Part shown: one piece after another, positions 25,487 to 35,164 of the stretch
Layout: each line of letters starts with the position of its first letter
Position numbering within the stretch: the first letter of the stretch is position 1
NCBI RefSeq assembly: GCF_004137685.1
Contig: NZ_QYBB01000002.1
Coordinates: forward strand, 186,001 to 250,000
Reading direction: 5' to 3'
DNA: 64,000 nt
DNA from: Lichenibacterium minor
GTDB taxonomy: Bacteria; Pseudomonadota; Alphaproteobacteria; Rhizobiales; Beijerinckiaceae
The notes under the pieces: model-generated
Databases searched by the model: none
What the model was told of the DNA's origin: nothing
What the model saw: the letters and a program-made list of their open reading frames with translations, nothing else
Translations under genes and position numbers: made by a program

Positions 25487-26956
25487 ATGACCGCAGCAAC
25501 CCTGCCGGCGTCCCAGCCGCTGAACTTCCGCTTCGTCGCCCTCATCGTCGCCAGCGCCATGTTCATGGAGCAGCTCGACGCCACCATCCTCGCCACCGCG
25601 CTCCCCACCATGGCGCGCGACTTCCACGTGCTCGCCCCCAACATGAGCGTGGCGCTGACCTCCTACCTGCTCAGCCTCGCGATCTTCATCCCGGCCAGCG
25701 GCAAGGTGGCCGACAAGTTCGGCGCCCGCACGGTCTTCGCCGCCGCCATCGCGGTGTTCATGCTGGGCTCGATCCTGTGCGCCCAGGCCCCCAACCTGCC
25801 GCTCTTCGTGCTGGCCCGCGCCTTCCAGGGCCTCGGCGGCGCCATGATGATGCCCGTCGGCCGGCTCGTCCTGCTGCGCTCGGTCGAGCGCCGCGACCTC
25901 GTGTCCGCCATGTCGTGGCTGCTCGTCCCCGCCATGATCGGCCCGATTGTCGGGCCGCCGGTCGGGGGCTTCATCGTCACCTTCCTCGACTGGCGCTGGA
26001 TCTTCTACATCAACCTGCCCATCGGCCTGCTCGGCCTGGGGCTCGTGCTGCGCTTCATCGACAACACCCACGGCGACGCCGTCGGGCCGTTCGACTGGTC
26101 CGGCATGGCGCTGTCGGGCGTGGCGCTCGGATGCCTCTTCTTCGGCTTCGAGCTCGCCAGCCACCCGGACCTGGCGCCCCTGGTGATCGCCCTGCTGGTG
26201 GTCGGCGCCGTCTTCGGCCTCCTGTACGTCCGCCACGCCCGCCGCACGGCCGACCCGATCATGGACCTGTCGCTGATGCGGCTGCCCTCCTTCGGCACGT
26301 CGGTCATCGCGGGCTCGCTGACGCGCATCACCCAGGGCGCGCAGCCTTTCCTGCTGCCGCTGATGCTGCAGCTCGACTTCGGGCTCACGGCCGCGCAGAG
26401 CGGCGGCATCGTGGTGGCGACGGCGCTGGGCTCCATGTCGATGAAGGCCTTCGCGCCCGGCATCCTGCGCCGCGTCGGCTTCCGCACGAGCCTCATCGTC
26501 AACGGCGTCATCGCCAGCTGCGGCTACGCCACCTGCGCGTTCTTCCGCCCCGGATGGCCGTTCGCCGCCATCTTCGTCATCCTGATGCTGTGCGGATTCT
26601 TCATGTCGTTCCAGTTCACCGCCTACAACACGGTGGCCTACGACGCGGTGCCGAGCGAGCGCATGAGCTCCGCCACGGGCTTCTACACGACGTTCCAGCA
26701 GCTCATGCTGTCGGTGGGCATCTGCACGGCGGCGCTGGCGCTGGAAGGCTCCATGGTGCTGCGCGACCACGCCCACCCGCAGCTCGGCGACTTTTCGGCC
26801 GCCTTCCTGGTGGTGACGGGCATCTCGCTCTGCGCCACCATCTGGAACCTGCGCTTCGCGCCCGCGGCCGGCGCCGAGATCAGCGGCCACCGCCGCCCGC
26901 GGGCGGTGACGGCCGCGGCGCTCGGCGACGGCTACGACCGGACCGAGTCGGCGTGA
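25487..26956 (+). CDS. MFS transporter, DHA2 (14-helix) drug:H+ antiporter family
   Basis: 489-residue exporter. MEQLDATILATALPTMARDF at the first helix (motif D1), GKVADKFGARTVF (motif A) and the helix-5 motif C region LVPAMIGPIVGPPVGGFIV identify DHA2 proteins, followed by the typical LDWRWIFYINLPIGLLGL. Fourteen helices can be counted. It likely extrudes a hydrophobic drug or metabolite. No adjacent TetR or membrane-fusion gene is seen; the gene downstream is a P450. Confidence 0.87.
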   Translation: MTAATLPASQPLNFRFVALIVASAMFMEQLDATILATALPTMARDFHVLAPNMSVALTSYLLSLAIFIPASGKVADKFGARTVFAAAIAVFMLGSILCAQAPNLPLFVLARAFQGLGGAMMMPVGRLVLLRSVERRDLVSAMSWLLVPAMIGPIVGPPVGGFIVTFLDWRWIFYINLPIGLLGLGLVLRFIDNTHGDAVGPFDWSGMALSGVALGCLFFGFELASHPDLAPLVIALLVVGAVFGLLYVRHARRTADPIMDLSLMRLPSFGTSVIAGSLTRITQGAQPFLLPLMLQLDFGLTAAQSGGIVVATALGSMSMKAFAPGILRRVGFRTSLIVNGVIASCGYATCAFFRPGWPFAAIFVILMLCGFFMSFQFTAYNTVAYDAVPSERMSSATGFYTTFQQLMLSVGICTAALALEGSMVLRDHAHPQLGDFSAAFLVVTGISLCATIWNLRFAPAAGAEISGHRRPRAVTAAALGDGYDRTESA

Positions 26957-27044
26957 AGGCGCCCACCCCGGCAAGCGTCCTGCCGCGGTCGGCCCGGTGC
27001 CGGGGCACGGAGGCGCGGGCGGGGCGCCGGCCGGAGCGGGTGCC

Positions 27045-28271
27045 GTGACCCCGGCGGAGCTTCCGCCTTCCCTCCACATCGACGCCGCCCGCGCCCGCGT
27101 GCGCCTGTCGCCGGCCGATCCCGCCTTCTTCCAGGACCCCTACCCCGCCTACCGGGCGATCCGCCGATCCTGCCCGCTGTTCCTGTGGGAAGACTACGGC
27201 CACCTTTGCGCCGCGGACGCCGCCACCGTCGACGCGCTGTTCCGTGACCGGCGCTTCGGCCGCGAAGCGCCGGGCCGGCCGCCCCCGCCCGAGCGCGTGA
27301 AGCCCTTCCACGACCTCGATGCGCTGTCGATGCTGGAGCGCGAGCCCCCGGCCCACACGCGGCTCCGCCGCCTCGTCACGCGGGCCTTCGTGTTCCGCGC
27401 CGTGGAGCGCCTGCGCCCGCGCATCGAGCGTGTGGTGGACGCGCTGCTCGACGCCCTGCCGGACCGCGGCACCGTCGACCTCCTGCCGGCCTATGCCGAG
27501 CCGATCCCGGTGGTCGTCATCGCCGAGCTCCTCGGCGTGCCGGCGGCGGACGCCCCGCACCTCCTCGACTGGTCCCACCGCATGGTGGCGATGTACCGGC
27601 CCGGGCGGACCCGCGCCGACGAGGACGCCGCCGTGGCGGCGACGCTGGCCTTCTCGGCCTATCTGCGGGACCACTTGGCCGAGCGCCGGGCGCGGCCCCG
27701 CGAGGACCTCCTCACCCTCCTGGCGACCGCGCCGGAGGGCGAGATCACCCCGGACGAGGCCGTGGCCAACGCGGCGCTGCTGCTCAACGCGGGCCACGAG
27801 GCGACCGTGCACGCCATCGGCAACGCGGTCGCGGCCGTGCTCGGCTCCGGGCTCGACCCCGCGGCCCTGTTCGCCACGCCGGCGCTGACCGCCGCCACGG
27901 TCGAGGAAGCGCTGCGCTTCGAGCCGCCGCTGCACCTCTTTACCCGCACCTGCCTCGAACCCGCGCGGGTCGCCGGCACGGCGTTCCGGCCGGGCGACCG
28001 GGTCGGCCTGCTGATCGGCGCCGCGAACCGCGATCCCGCCCGCTGGGCCGCGCCGGACGGCTTCGACCCGGCCCGCGCGCCGGCGCCGCACCTGGGTTTC
28101 GGCGGCGGCATCCACTTCTGCCTCGGCGCGCCCCTGGCCCGGCTGGAGCTGGAGGTGGCGCTGCCGCGGCTGTTCGCGCGGCGGCCCGGCCTGCGGTCCG
28201 CGGACGCGCCGCGCTTCGCCGACCGGTACCACTTCCGCGGGCTGGACGCCCTCCGGGTGACGCTGGGCTGA
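27045..28271 (+). CDS. Cytochrome P450
   Basis: 408-residue bacterial class I P450. The heme-binding loop HLGFGGGIHFCLGAPLARLE carries the thiolate Cys359. The K-helix E-x-x-R is EEALRF, followed by PPLHLFTRT. The I-helix reads LLLNAGHEATVHAIGN in place of the usual AG-x-x-T, so the acid/Thr pair is shifted to HEAT. The C-helix region HTRLRRLVTRAF binds heme propionates. The GTG start at 27045 (VTPAELPPSL) is chosen; the longer frame to 26997 encodes a Gly/Ala-rich tail. No ferredoxin gene is adjacent; substrate unknown. Confidence 0.9.
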   Translation: MTPAELPPSLHIDAARARVRLSPADPAFFQDPYPAYRAIRRSCPLFLWEDYGHLCAADAATVDALFRDRRFGREAPGRPPPPERVKPFHDLDALSMLEREPPAHTRLRRLVTRAFVFRAVERLRPRIERVVDALLDALPDRGTVDLLPAYAEPIPVVVIAELLGVPAADAPHLLDWSHRMVAMYRPGRTRADEDAAVAATLAFSAYLRDHLAERRARPREDLLTLLATAPEGEITPDEAVANAALLLNAGHEATVHAIGNAVAAVLGSGLDPAALFATPALTAATVEEALRFEPPLHLFTRTCLEPARVAGTAFRPGDRVGLLIGAANRDPARWAAPDGFDPARAPAPHLGFGGGIHFCLGAPLARLELEVALPRLFARRPGLRSADAPRFADRYHFRGLDALRVTLG

Positions 28272-28613
28272 TCCCGGCGCGGCGGCGGCGTCCCGGGGCC
28301 GTTCGGCCCGGGGTGGCCCCATCGACCGCAAGGTCAAACCGCCCTTCCCCTGCAGATCTGCTCGGGATGACGGCGCTCGCCCCCGCCGATCTGCTCCCGG
28401 CATGGGCATATCCTGTCGATGGAATGCCTATCGAAGTGTCTTCGATCGAAACGGAAGGCATATTGCTTCACGATGTGCCACTCTGCACATGAAATAGAAC
28501 AAGATCACCGCCGACGTTTCATGTTGACAGGAAGAATATGCTGAATGGTATGCAGGTTTTACTGATATCGCCGTTCGATGTCGGGCGTCGCCGATGCGTG
28601 ATCCCGTCCACGG
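28272..28613. other. Intergenic region with an AT-rich promoter-like segment
   Basis: After a GC-rich first 130 bp, the stretch 28400-28570 is AT-rich and holds TTGACA (28524-28529) with GGTATG 17 bp downstream (28547-28552), a plausible sigma70 promoter for the symporter gene. No gene is supported. Confidence 0.45.
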
Positions 28614-30587
28614 GTGGCCACCATGGAGGTCGGGGTGATCACGAACGGTACGGGGGCCGCCCCGCAGGCGGCGACGGGCGATGCGGAAGCCCTCTATGTG
28701 GGGTCGACGGGGCTCGGGGTCTTCTTCACGCTGATCCTGGCGGTGCCCGTGGCGCTGTTCTTCTGGTTCGCCGCCTACAGCCCGGCCACGCTCGCCGGGC
28801 CGGCCGGATCGGGCGGCTCCACCTCGGTGTGGATCGTCCTCGGCGTCGGCCTCATCCTCTACGCCACGCTGCTGAACGCGCTCTACGTGGTGATCACGAA
28901 CCGCGCCGCGGCGCGGGCCGGCGCCCGCGCGGCCGGCACCCTGGCCCTGCTCGTCCTGGCCGTCCTCGCCTCGTGTTTCGCGGCACAGCCCGCGCGGGCC
29001 GCCGAGGCCGGCGGCGGACCGAACGGCATCGCGGTGTCGTTCTTCGTGGTGCTGGTCGCCGCCACGCTCGCCATCACCTACTGGGCGGCCCGGCACACGC
29101 GCTCGACCACGGATTTCTACGCCGCCGGCGGCCACCTCACCGCGATGCAGAACGGCCTCGCCATGGCGGGCGACACGATCTCGGCGGGCGCCTTCCTCGG
29201 CCTGTCCGGGCTCACCTACGCCAGCGGCTACGACGGGCTGCTCTACGCCACCGGCTATTGCGTTGCGTATCCGGTGATCGGCATCCTGTTCGCCGACCGC
29301 ATGCGCAACCTCGGACGCTTCACCTTCGCCGACGTCGTGTCCTACCGGTTGCAGCAGGGTCCGGTCCGCATCCTCGCCGCGCTGAGCACGCTCACCATCG
29401 CGATCTTCTTCCTCATCTCGCAGATGGTCGGGGCCGGCCAGCTCGTGCAGCTGCTGTTCAACATCGACTACGACGCCGCCGAGGTGATCGTCGGCGTGCT
29501 GATGGTCTGCTACGTGCTGTTCGGGGGCATGATGGCCACCACCTGGGTGCAGATCGTCAAGGCCGTGCTGATGCTGGTCACCGGCGCCGCCATCTCGTGC
29601 CTGATCCTCAACCGCTTCGGCTGGAGCTACGACGCCCTGCTGGCCAGGGCGACCGAGCTGCATCCCCGGCACCTCGCCATGCTGGCGCCCGCGGGCTTCA
29701 GCTCGGCGCCGCTGTCCACCCTGTCGCTCGGCCTCGCCATGTTCGTCGGCAGCGCCGGCCTGCCGCACCTCATCATGCGGGTGTTCACCGTGGCGGACGC
29801 CCGCACGGCGCGGTCCTCCATGTTCCTCGGCGTGATCTGCATCTCGTCCTTCTTCGCCCTGATTTCCATCATCGGGCTCGGCGCCGTGGCGCTGGTGGCC
29901 GGCAACCCGGATTACGTGCTGCCCGGCGGCGCGCTGCGGGGCGGCGGCAACATGGCGGCCGTGCACCTGTCCCACGCGGTGGGGGGCGACCTGATGCTCG
30001 GCTTCGTGGCGGCCGTCGCCTTCGCCACCATCATCGCCGTCGTGGCCGGCCTCACGCTGTCGGGCGCCGCCGCGGTGTCGCACGACATCTACGCCAGCGT
30101 GATCCGGCGCGGCCGGGTCGACGAGCGCACGGAGGTCCGCATTTCCCGCGCCGCCACGGTGGTGCTGGGCCTGCTGGCCGTCGGCCTCGGCATCGCCTTC
30201 CGCGGGCAGAACATCGCCTACCTGATCGGCCTCGTGGTCGGCATCGCGGCGGCGGCGAACTTCCCGCTCCTGGTGCTGTCGCTCTACTGGCGCGGCCTGA
30301 CCACCCGCGGCGCGGTGCTGGGCGGCGCCACGGGCCTCGGCCTGTCGGTCGTGCTCACGGTCCTGGGGCCGTCCGTCTGGGTCAAGGTGCTGGGCCATGC
30401 CGCCCCGGTCTTCCCGCTCGATCCGCCCACCCTCGTGGCCCTGCCCGCCGCGGTCGTGGTCTGCGTCGCGGTCTCGCTGCTCGACCGCAGCCGCCGCGCC
30501 GACATCGACCGCGCCGGCTACGCCGAGCAGAGCCGCCGCATGCACGGCGTCGCCGCCCCCGTCCCCGTCCTCGCCGCGGCGGAATGA
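28614..30587 (+). CDS. DUF485-sodium:solute symporter fusion (YjcH-ActP-like)
   Basis: 657 residues. The first ~100 residues hold two membrane helices (GVFFTLILAVPVALFFWFAAY, VWIVLGVGLILYATLLNALYVV) in the layout of the small DUF485/YjcH protein. Then LALLVLAVLASCFAAQPARAAEA looks like a retained signal peptide, and a full SSS transporter follows: FYAAGGHLTAMQNGLAMAGD, ISAGAFLGLSGLTYASGYDG, GLPHLIMRVFTV, GLTLSGAAAVSHDIYASVI. ActP homologues import acetate or other short monocarboxylates with Na+. YjcH and ActP are normally two genes; here they are one frame. The start is GTG 28614 or ATG 28623. Confidence 0.84.
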   Translation: MATMEVGVITNGTGAAPQAATGDAEALYVGSTGLGVFFTLILAVPVALFFWFAAYSPATLAGPAGSGGSTSVWIVLGVGLILYATLLNALYVVITNRAAARAGARAAGTLALLVLAVLASCFAAQPARAAEAGGGPNGIAVSFFVVLVAATLAITYWAARHTRSTTDFYAAGGHLTAMQNGLAMAGDTISAGAFLGLSGLTYASGYDGLLYATGYCVAYPVIGILFADRMRNLGRFTFADVVSYRLQQGPVRILAALSTLTIAIFFLISQMVGAGQLVQLLFNIDYDAAEVIVGVLMVCYVLFGGMMATTWVQIVKAVLMLVTGAAISCLILNRFGWSYDALLARATELHPRHLAMLAPAGFSSAPLSTLSLGLAMFVGSAGLPHLIMRVFTVADARTARSSMFLGVICISSFFALISIIGLGAVALVAGNPDYVLPGGALRGGGNMAAVHLSHAVGGDLMLGFVAAVAFATIIAVVAGLTLSGAAAVSHDIYASVIRRGRVDERTEVRISRAATVVLGLLAVGLGIAFRGQNIAYLIGLVVGIAAAANFPLLVLSLYWRGLTTRGAVLGGATGLGLSVVLTVLGPSVWVKVLGHAAPVFPLDPPTLVALPAAVVVCVAVSLLDRSRRADIDRAGYAEQSRRMHGVAAPVPVLAAAE

Positions 30588-30663
30588 GGCGGCCCGCCGC
30601 CCGTCCCCGCCGAGGCGAGGGCGGGCCGACCAAGGTGACATCCTCCCGGACCCTGGAACTCCC

Positions 30664-31296
30664 ATGCAGCTCATCAGCGCCACCCCGAGCCCCTACGCCC
30701 GCAAGGTCCGCATCACGCTGGCCGAGAAGGGCGTGCCCTTCGAACTCGTGACCGAGGTGCCGTGGAACTCCACCTCGGCGACCCCGAAGTACAACCCGCT
30801 GGAGAAGCTGCCCGTGCTGATCCTCGACGACGGGTCCAGCGTCTACGAATCCCGCTTCATCCTGGAATGGATCGAGGCCAAGTACCCCGAACCCCCGATG
30901 CTGCCCGGGAACATCGACGGCAAGCTCTTCGCCCGCCAGGTCGAGGTCGTGGTCGACGGCGTCTGCGACGCCTGCGTGTCGCTGTTCTGGGAGCGCCACC
31001 GCGATCCCGACAAGCAGAGCGCCGAATGGAAGGCTCGCCAGATGCGCAAGGTGGACGGCGGCCTGAAGGCCCTGGCGGAATGGGTGGGAGATCGCGAGTT
31101 CATCGTCGAGGACCGCTTCGGCCTCGCCGACGTCGCCACCGGCACCCTGTGCCGCTACCTCGACGTCCGCTTCCCCGAGCACCCCTGGCGGACCACCCAC
31201 CCCAACCTCGCCGCCTACAGCGACCGCATCGAGCGCCGCCCGTCCTTCGCCGAAACCGTGCCGGTGCCGCAGGTCATCTCCGACAAGGTGGTGTGA
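30664..31296 (+). CDS. Glutathione S-transferase family protein
   Basis: 210 residues. The thioredoxin-like N-terminal domain begins LISATPSPYARKVRITLAEKG and includes NPLEKLPVLILDDGSSVYESRFILEWIE, with the cis-Pro and the ES pair that binds the gamma-glutamyl group of glutathione. The helical C-terminal domain has DRFGLADVATGTLCRYLDVR (N-capping box region). The first conserved catalytic Ser is probably in TPSPYARK. The stop is one base from the following ene-reductase start; both may act on electrophiles. Confidence 0.9.
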   Translation: MQLISATPSPYARKVRITLAEKGVPFELVTEVPWNSTSATPKYNPLEKLPVLILDDGSSVYESRFILEWIEAKYPEPPMLPGNIDGKLFARQVEVVVDGVCDACVSLFWERHRDPDKQSAEWKARQMRKVDGGLKALAEWVGDREFIVEDRFGLADVATGTLCRYLDVRFPEHPWRTTHPNLAAYSDRIERRPSFAETVPVPQVISDKVV

Positions 31297-31297
31297 C

Positions 31298-32443
31298 ATG
31301 CCCGGCCTGTTCAGCGAGCTGAGGCTCAAGGACGTCACCCTGCGCAACCGCATCGCGATCTCGCCGATGACGCAATATTCCTGCGGCACCGACGGCGTGG
31401 CGACGGACTGGCACCTCGTCCACCTCGGCGCCCGCGCGGCGGGCGGCGCGGGGCTGGTCGTGATGGAGCAGCTGGCGGTGTCGCCCGAGGGCCGGATGAC
31501 GCCGGGCTGCGCCGGCATCTGGTCCGACGCGCAGATCCCCATGCTGCGCCGCATCACGGACTTCATCCGCTCCACCGGCGCCGTGCCGGGCGTGCAGCTC
31601 GGGCATTCGGGCCGCAAGGGCTCGATCAGCCCGCCCTGGGACGGGTACGCGCAGCTCGACGACGGCCACCCGGACGGCTGGGAGCCGATCGGCCCCACGG
31701 CCGAGCCGTTCGGCGGGGAGCGCTTCCGGAAGGGCGCGCGGCACGCCGGCGAGGACGACATCGCCCGCATCGTCGGCGACTTCGCCCGGGGGGCCGAGCG
31801 GGCGCTCGAAGCCGGCTTCGACTGGGTCGAGATGCATTACGCCCACGGCTTCCTCGGCGCGTCCTTCTTCTCGCCCCTCGCCAACACGCGCCAGGACCGC
31901 TACGGCGGCAGCCTCGAGAACCGGGGGCGCTTCCTCGTCGAAGCCTTCGACGCCGTGCGGGCCGTGTGGCCGGAGCGGCTGCCGCTGACGATGCGGATCG
32001 GCGCCGTCGACTACCACCCCGACAGCCACACGCTCGACGACACGATCTGGCTGGTCAGGACGCTGAAGGAGCGCGGGCTCGACCTCGTCGACATCTCGAT
32101 GGGGATGAACAGCGACGACAGCAAGGCGGTGCCCTGGGCCGACCGCGGCTTCATGGTGCCGGCTGCGACCCGCATCCGGCGGGACGGCGGGCTGCCGGCG
32201 GCGGTGAGCTGGAACCTCGCCGACCCCGAATACGCCGACGGGCTGATTCGCTCGGACGCCATGGACCTGCTCATGCTCGGCCGGCCCACCATCGCCAACC
32301 CGCACTGGCCGCTCTACGCCGCCATGGTGCTGGGCGAGAACGCGCCCTACGACATGCTGCCGATCCAATACAGCCACGCGCTGAAGCGCACGCGCGACGA
32401 GGTGAACTGCGGCGGCTTCGGGCCGATCGCGCGGAAGCGGTGA
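31298..32443 (+). CDS. NADH:flavin oxidoreductase, YqjM-like ene-reductase
   Basis: 381-residue old yellow enzyme of the YqjM (thermophilic-like) class. RIAISPMTQYSCGTDGVATDWH places the regulatory Cys beside the flavin, VQLGHSGRKGS and WVEMHYAHGFLGASFFSPLAN carry the substrate His pair, and DRYGGSLENRGRF and LMLGRPTIANPHWP bind FMN. It probably reduces enones or quinones with NADPH. It starts one base after the GST stop, so the two form an operon. Confidence 0.92.
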   Translation: MPGLFSELRLKDVTLRNRIAISPMTQYSCGTDGVATDWHLVHLGARAAGGAGLVVMEQLAVSPEGRMTPGCAGIWSDAQIPMLRRITDFIRSTGAVPGVQLGHSGRKGSISPPWDGYAQLDDGHPDGWEPIGPTAEPFGGERFRKGARHAGEDDIARIVGDFARGAERALEAGFDWVEMHYAHGFLGASFFSPLANTRQDRYGGSLENRGRFLVEAFDAVRAVWPERLPLTMRIGAVDYHPDSHTLDDTIWLVRTLKERGLDLVDISMGMNSDDSKAVPWADRGFMVPAATRIRRDGGLPAAVSWNLADPEYADGLIRSDAMDLLMLGRPTIANPHWPLYAAMVLGENAPYDMLPIQYSHALKRTRDEVNCGGFGPIARKR

Positions 32444-32468
32444 GCGGGCGGGCGCCCTCGGCCGGCCC

Positions 32469-33617
32469 TCAGGCCAAGCCCTGCAGCGGCCCGACCCCGA
32501 GGAGCAGAGACAGGCCGACGGCCAGCACCAGCAGCGCCGCGGCGAGTTCGAGCCCGCGCCCCACCAGCGCGCCGCGGCCGGCGTCGGAGCCGACGAGGCG
32601 CAGCGCCACCCCCTTGGCCAGCACCGCCGTGGCGGCGAGCGCCGCCGTGGTGATGGCCGTGCCGAGCGCCATCACCACCGTGGAAGCGACGCCGGCGAGG
32701 AAGACGCCCTGCGCCAGCGCGAAGACCAGCACCAGGATGGCGCCCGAGCAGGGCCGGGCCCCCGCCGCCACCACCGTCGACACCGCGTCGCGCCACGAGA
32801 AGCCGTCGCCGAGCGTCGCGGGGTCGGGCGCGTGGACATGGCCGCAGTTCGGGCCGTGCCGGTGGGCCTCGTCGTCGGCCGCCGCCATGCAGCTGAAGGC
32901 GCCGCGGCCGACGGGGGCCTCGTGGGCGGCGCAATCCGGCGCGCCCAGGCGGTAGAGCCGCGCGGGCGGGGCCTGGGCGGCGCCCGCGAAGGCCAGCGTT
33001 CCGGCGCCGGCGGGAGCCGGCGGGCCGAAGCCCGGCGGTTCGGCGCGGGGGCGCCTGCGCCAGGCGGCCAGGAGCGCCGCGCCCTTGCGCCAGGTCAGCC
33101 ACAGGCCGAGCGCCGCGACGCCCCCGTAGCTCACCGTCTCGACCAGGGCCGCGCCGTCGCGCATGCCGGTCGCGGTGGCCCGGAACACGATGGACAGGAG
33201 GCCCACCAGCGCCACCGCCACGGTGGCCTGGAGCAGCGCCGCCAGGAACGACAGCGCGATGCCGCGGCGCAGCGCCCGCCGGTTCGCCACCATGTATGCG
33301 GCCAGCACCGCCTTGCCGTGGCCGGGCCCGGCCGCATGGAGCACGCCGTAGCCGAAGCTCAGCGTCGCGAGCCAGGGCAGCGCCGACGCATCCGTGCGGG
33401 TGGCCCGCACGGCGGCCGACAGCGAGCGCTCGAACCAGCCCTGCTGGGCCAGGATCCAGCCCATCGCGCCCGTGGCCGGGCCGCCGCCCTCCGAGATGCC
33501 GACGCTGAACGGGTTCCGGGCCTGGGCGAGGGCGGGCTCGGCCGAGGCCAGCGCCGCCAGGGCGAGCGCCGCCGCCGACAGCGCCAGCGCGGGGACCAGG
33601 AGCCGCCTCGCCCTCAC
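32469..33617 (-). CDS. NicO/RcnA-type nickel-cobalt transport protein
   Basis: 382-residue membrane protein of the NicO (high-affinity Ni/Co, RcnA-like) family. The N-terminal signal-like segment is followed by GYGVLHAAGPGHGKAVLAAYMVA with the conserved H-x(4)-GHGK metal motif. The central loop is rich in His and Cys (CAAHEAP, DDEAHRHGPNCGHVHAPDP). AGARPCSGAILVLVFALAQG is the second conserved motif. The GTG start 33617 overlaps the DUF1007 stop (GTGA). The direction of transport (export, as RcnA) is inferred from the family. Confidence 0.85.
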   Translation of the reverse strand: MRARRLLVPALALSAAALALAALASAEPALAQARNPFSVGISEGGGPATGAMGWILAQQGWFERSLSAAVRATRTDASALPWLATLSFGYGVLHAAGPGHGKAVLAAYMVANRRALRRGIALSFLAALLQATVAVALVGLLSIVFRATATGMRDGAALVETVSYGGVAALGLWLTWRKGAALLAAWRRRPRAEPPGFGPPAPAGAGTLAFAGAAQAPPARLYRLGAPDCAAHEAPVGRGAFSCMAAADDEAHRHGPNCGHVHAPDPATLGDGFSWRDAVSTVVAAGARPCSGAILVLVFALAQGVFLAGVASTVVMALGTAITTAALAATAVLAKGVALRLVGSDAGRGALVGRGLELAAALLVLAVGLSLLLGVGPLQGLA

Positions 33618-34348
33618 GGGCAGGCCACCATGACCTTGGAGGCGAGCTTGATGCCGAAGTCCTGCCCTGGCGACATGTTGGCGAAGAAGGCTTCGCTCAG
33701 CTTCTGGTTGTCGGAGGCGTCGAGCGGCCGGGGCTTGATGACGCTGGTCGAGCAGCCGGACGGCGCCGCCACCAGCGCCACGGGGTCTCGGTCGGCCATG
33801 CGGAAATCCACGAAATAGGTCGGGTCGTAGACGCTGACGTTGAGCGCCGGGGCGGGCTTGGCGGGCGCCTTCAAGGGAAGGGTGAAATGGAGGGTGACGA
33901 GCTTGTCGGGGCTTTCGTCGAGCCAGTAGTCGACGGGCGCGCCGAATTCGAGGGCGTGGCCGCTCAGCTTGGCGACGGTGAAGTATCCGAATTCGGCCAG
34001 GGACTCGACGTTGGTCTTGGCCAGCGGGGCGAGCTGGTCCCGCGTCAGGAGCTCGCCCGGGGTGCCGAGACCCTGGGTGACGAAGGAGGAGTACATGTCG
34101 TCGAAGGTCCAGTCGGCGCGCACGCCCGTGACCCTGCCGTCCGCGTCGAACAGCACCTGCTCCCTGGCGGTGACGAAGACGTGGGGGTGGGCGTCGGCGG
34201 CCCCCGCCCAGAGCACCAGGGCCGAGCAGGCCAGGACGGCGCGCCCGGCGCTCCGCCGTCGGTCGGCGCCGGAGCGCCGGCCGGGGGCGGCGCGAAGCCT
34301 GCTCGGGGCCGGGCGCCGCGCGCTGCGCGAGGGGGGCGGTCGGCGCAT
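33614..34348 (-). CDS. DUF1007 family periplasmic protein
   Basis: 244 residues with an extended basic N-terminus, a hydrophobic signal (AVLACSALVLWAGAADA) and a mature part starting HPHVFVTAREQVLFDADG, the hallmark of DUF1007. It shows DWTFDDMYSSFV and ends with MSPGQDFGIKLASKVMVACP. DUF1007 genes are commonly paired with NicO transporters; a periplasmic metal-binding role for the HPH start is plausible. ATG 34348 was chosen over the longer frame, giving a normal signal peptide. Coupled to the transporter gene by a 4-base overlap. Confidence 0.83.
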   Translation of the reverse strand: MRRPPPSRSARRPAPSRLRAAPGRRSGADRRRSAGRAVLACSALVLWAGAADAHPHVFVTAREQVLFDADGRVTGVRADWTFDDMYSSFVTQGLGTPGELLTRDQLAPLAKTNVESLAEFGYFTVAKLSGHALEFGAPVDYWLDESPDKLVTLHFTLPLKAPAKPAPALNVSVYDPTYFVDFRMADRDPVALVAAPSGCSTSVIKPRPLDASDNQKLSEAFFANMSPGQDFGIKLASKVMVACP

Positions 34349-34579
34349 GCGTGTCCTCACGGCTGTTCCGGCGACGGTGCGGGAGCGGGCGCTGAGTGCG
34401 GGCACAGTTCGGCGGTTTCGAGGCGCGGCCCGGGGCCTCCGGGCGGCGTAACGCCGGGGCCCGCCGGTGCGAAGGACAGATGTCGGGGCGCGGCGCCCCC
34501 CGCGGGGACGGAAGCTTTGACGGCAGTGACCGCGGGACTATACAGGCGCGGGGCCATCGGCGTGCCCGTCCGGATCGGC

Positions 34580-35164
34580 ATGGAACGCGAAAGCCCCGCC
34601 CGCAGCACATCGGCGGACACGACCTGGTCGGCGCTGATGGCCGCTGCGCAGAACGGCGACCGCGCCGCCTACGAGCGCCTGCTCGGCGACTGCATCCCCC
34701 ACGTGAAGCGCGTGGTGCGGCGCACCGGCGTGCGCCCGGAAAGCGTCGACGACGTGGTGCAGGACGTGCTCATCACCGTGCACCGCGCCCGCGCCACCTA
34801 CGACCCCGCCCGCTCCTTCGCCAACTGGCTCAGCGCCATCGCGCAGCGCCGCGCCATCGACCACCTGCGCCACCGCGGCCGGCAGGACCGCCGCGAAGTG
34901 TGGGACGAGCTGTCCTACGAGAGCTACCCGGACGCCCGCGCCACGCCGGACGCGGTGCTCGACGGCGAGGACCGGGGCCGCGACATGCGCGTCGCCGTGG
35001 CGGCGCTGTCGCCGGGCCAGCGCGAAGCCATCGAGCTCCTGGCCATCCGGCAGCGCTCGCTCGGCGAAGCCGCGGCCGAGACGGGCAAGACCAAGGGCGC
35101 CCTCAAGGTCAACCTGCACCGCGCGCTGAAGACGCTGCGGGCGCGTTTCGACGGGGCGGAGTGA
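34580..35164 (+). CDS. ECF-type RNA polymerase sigma factor
   Basis: 194 residues with sigma region 2 (YERLLGDCIPHVKRVVRR ... SVDDVVQDVLITVHRARATYDPARSFANWLSAIAQRRAIDHLR) and region 4 (LSPGQREAIELLAIRQRSLGEAAAETGKTKGALKVNLHRALKTLR). Regions 1 and 3 are missing, as in ECF sigmas. The next gene encodes an NrsF-type membrane anti-sigma and its GTG overlaps the sigma stop, so this is a SigF/NrsF-type pair, which in alphaproteobacteria often responds to oxidative or metal stress. Confidence 0.9.
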   Translation: MERESPARSTSADTTWSALMAAAQNGDRAAYERLLGDCIPHVKRVVRRTGVRPESVDDVVQDVLITVHRARATYDPARSFANWLSAIAQRRAIDHLRHRGRQDRREVWDELSYESYPDARATPDAVLDGEDRGRDMRVAVAALSPGQREAIELLAIRQRSLGEAAAETGKTKGALKVNLHRALKTLRARFDGAE

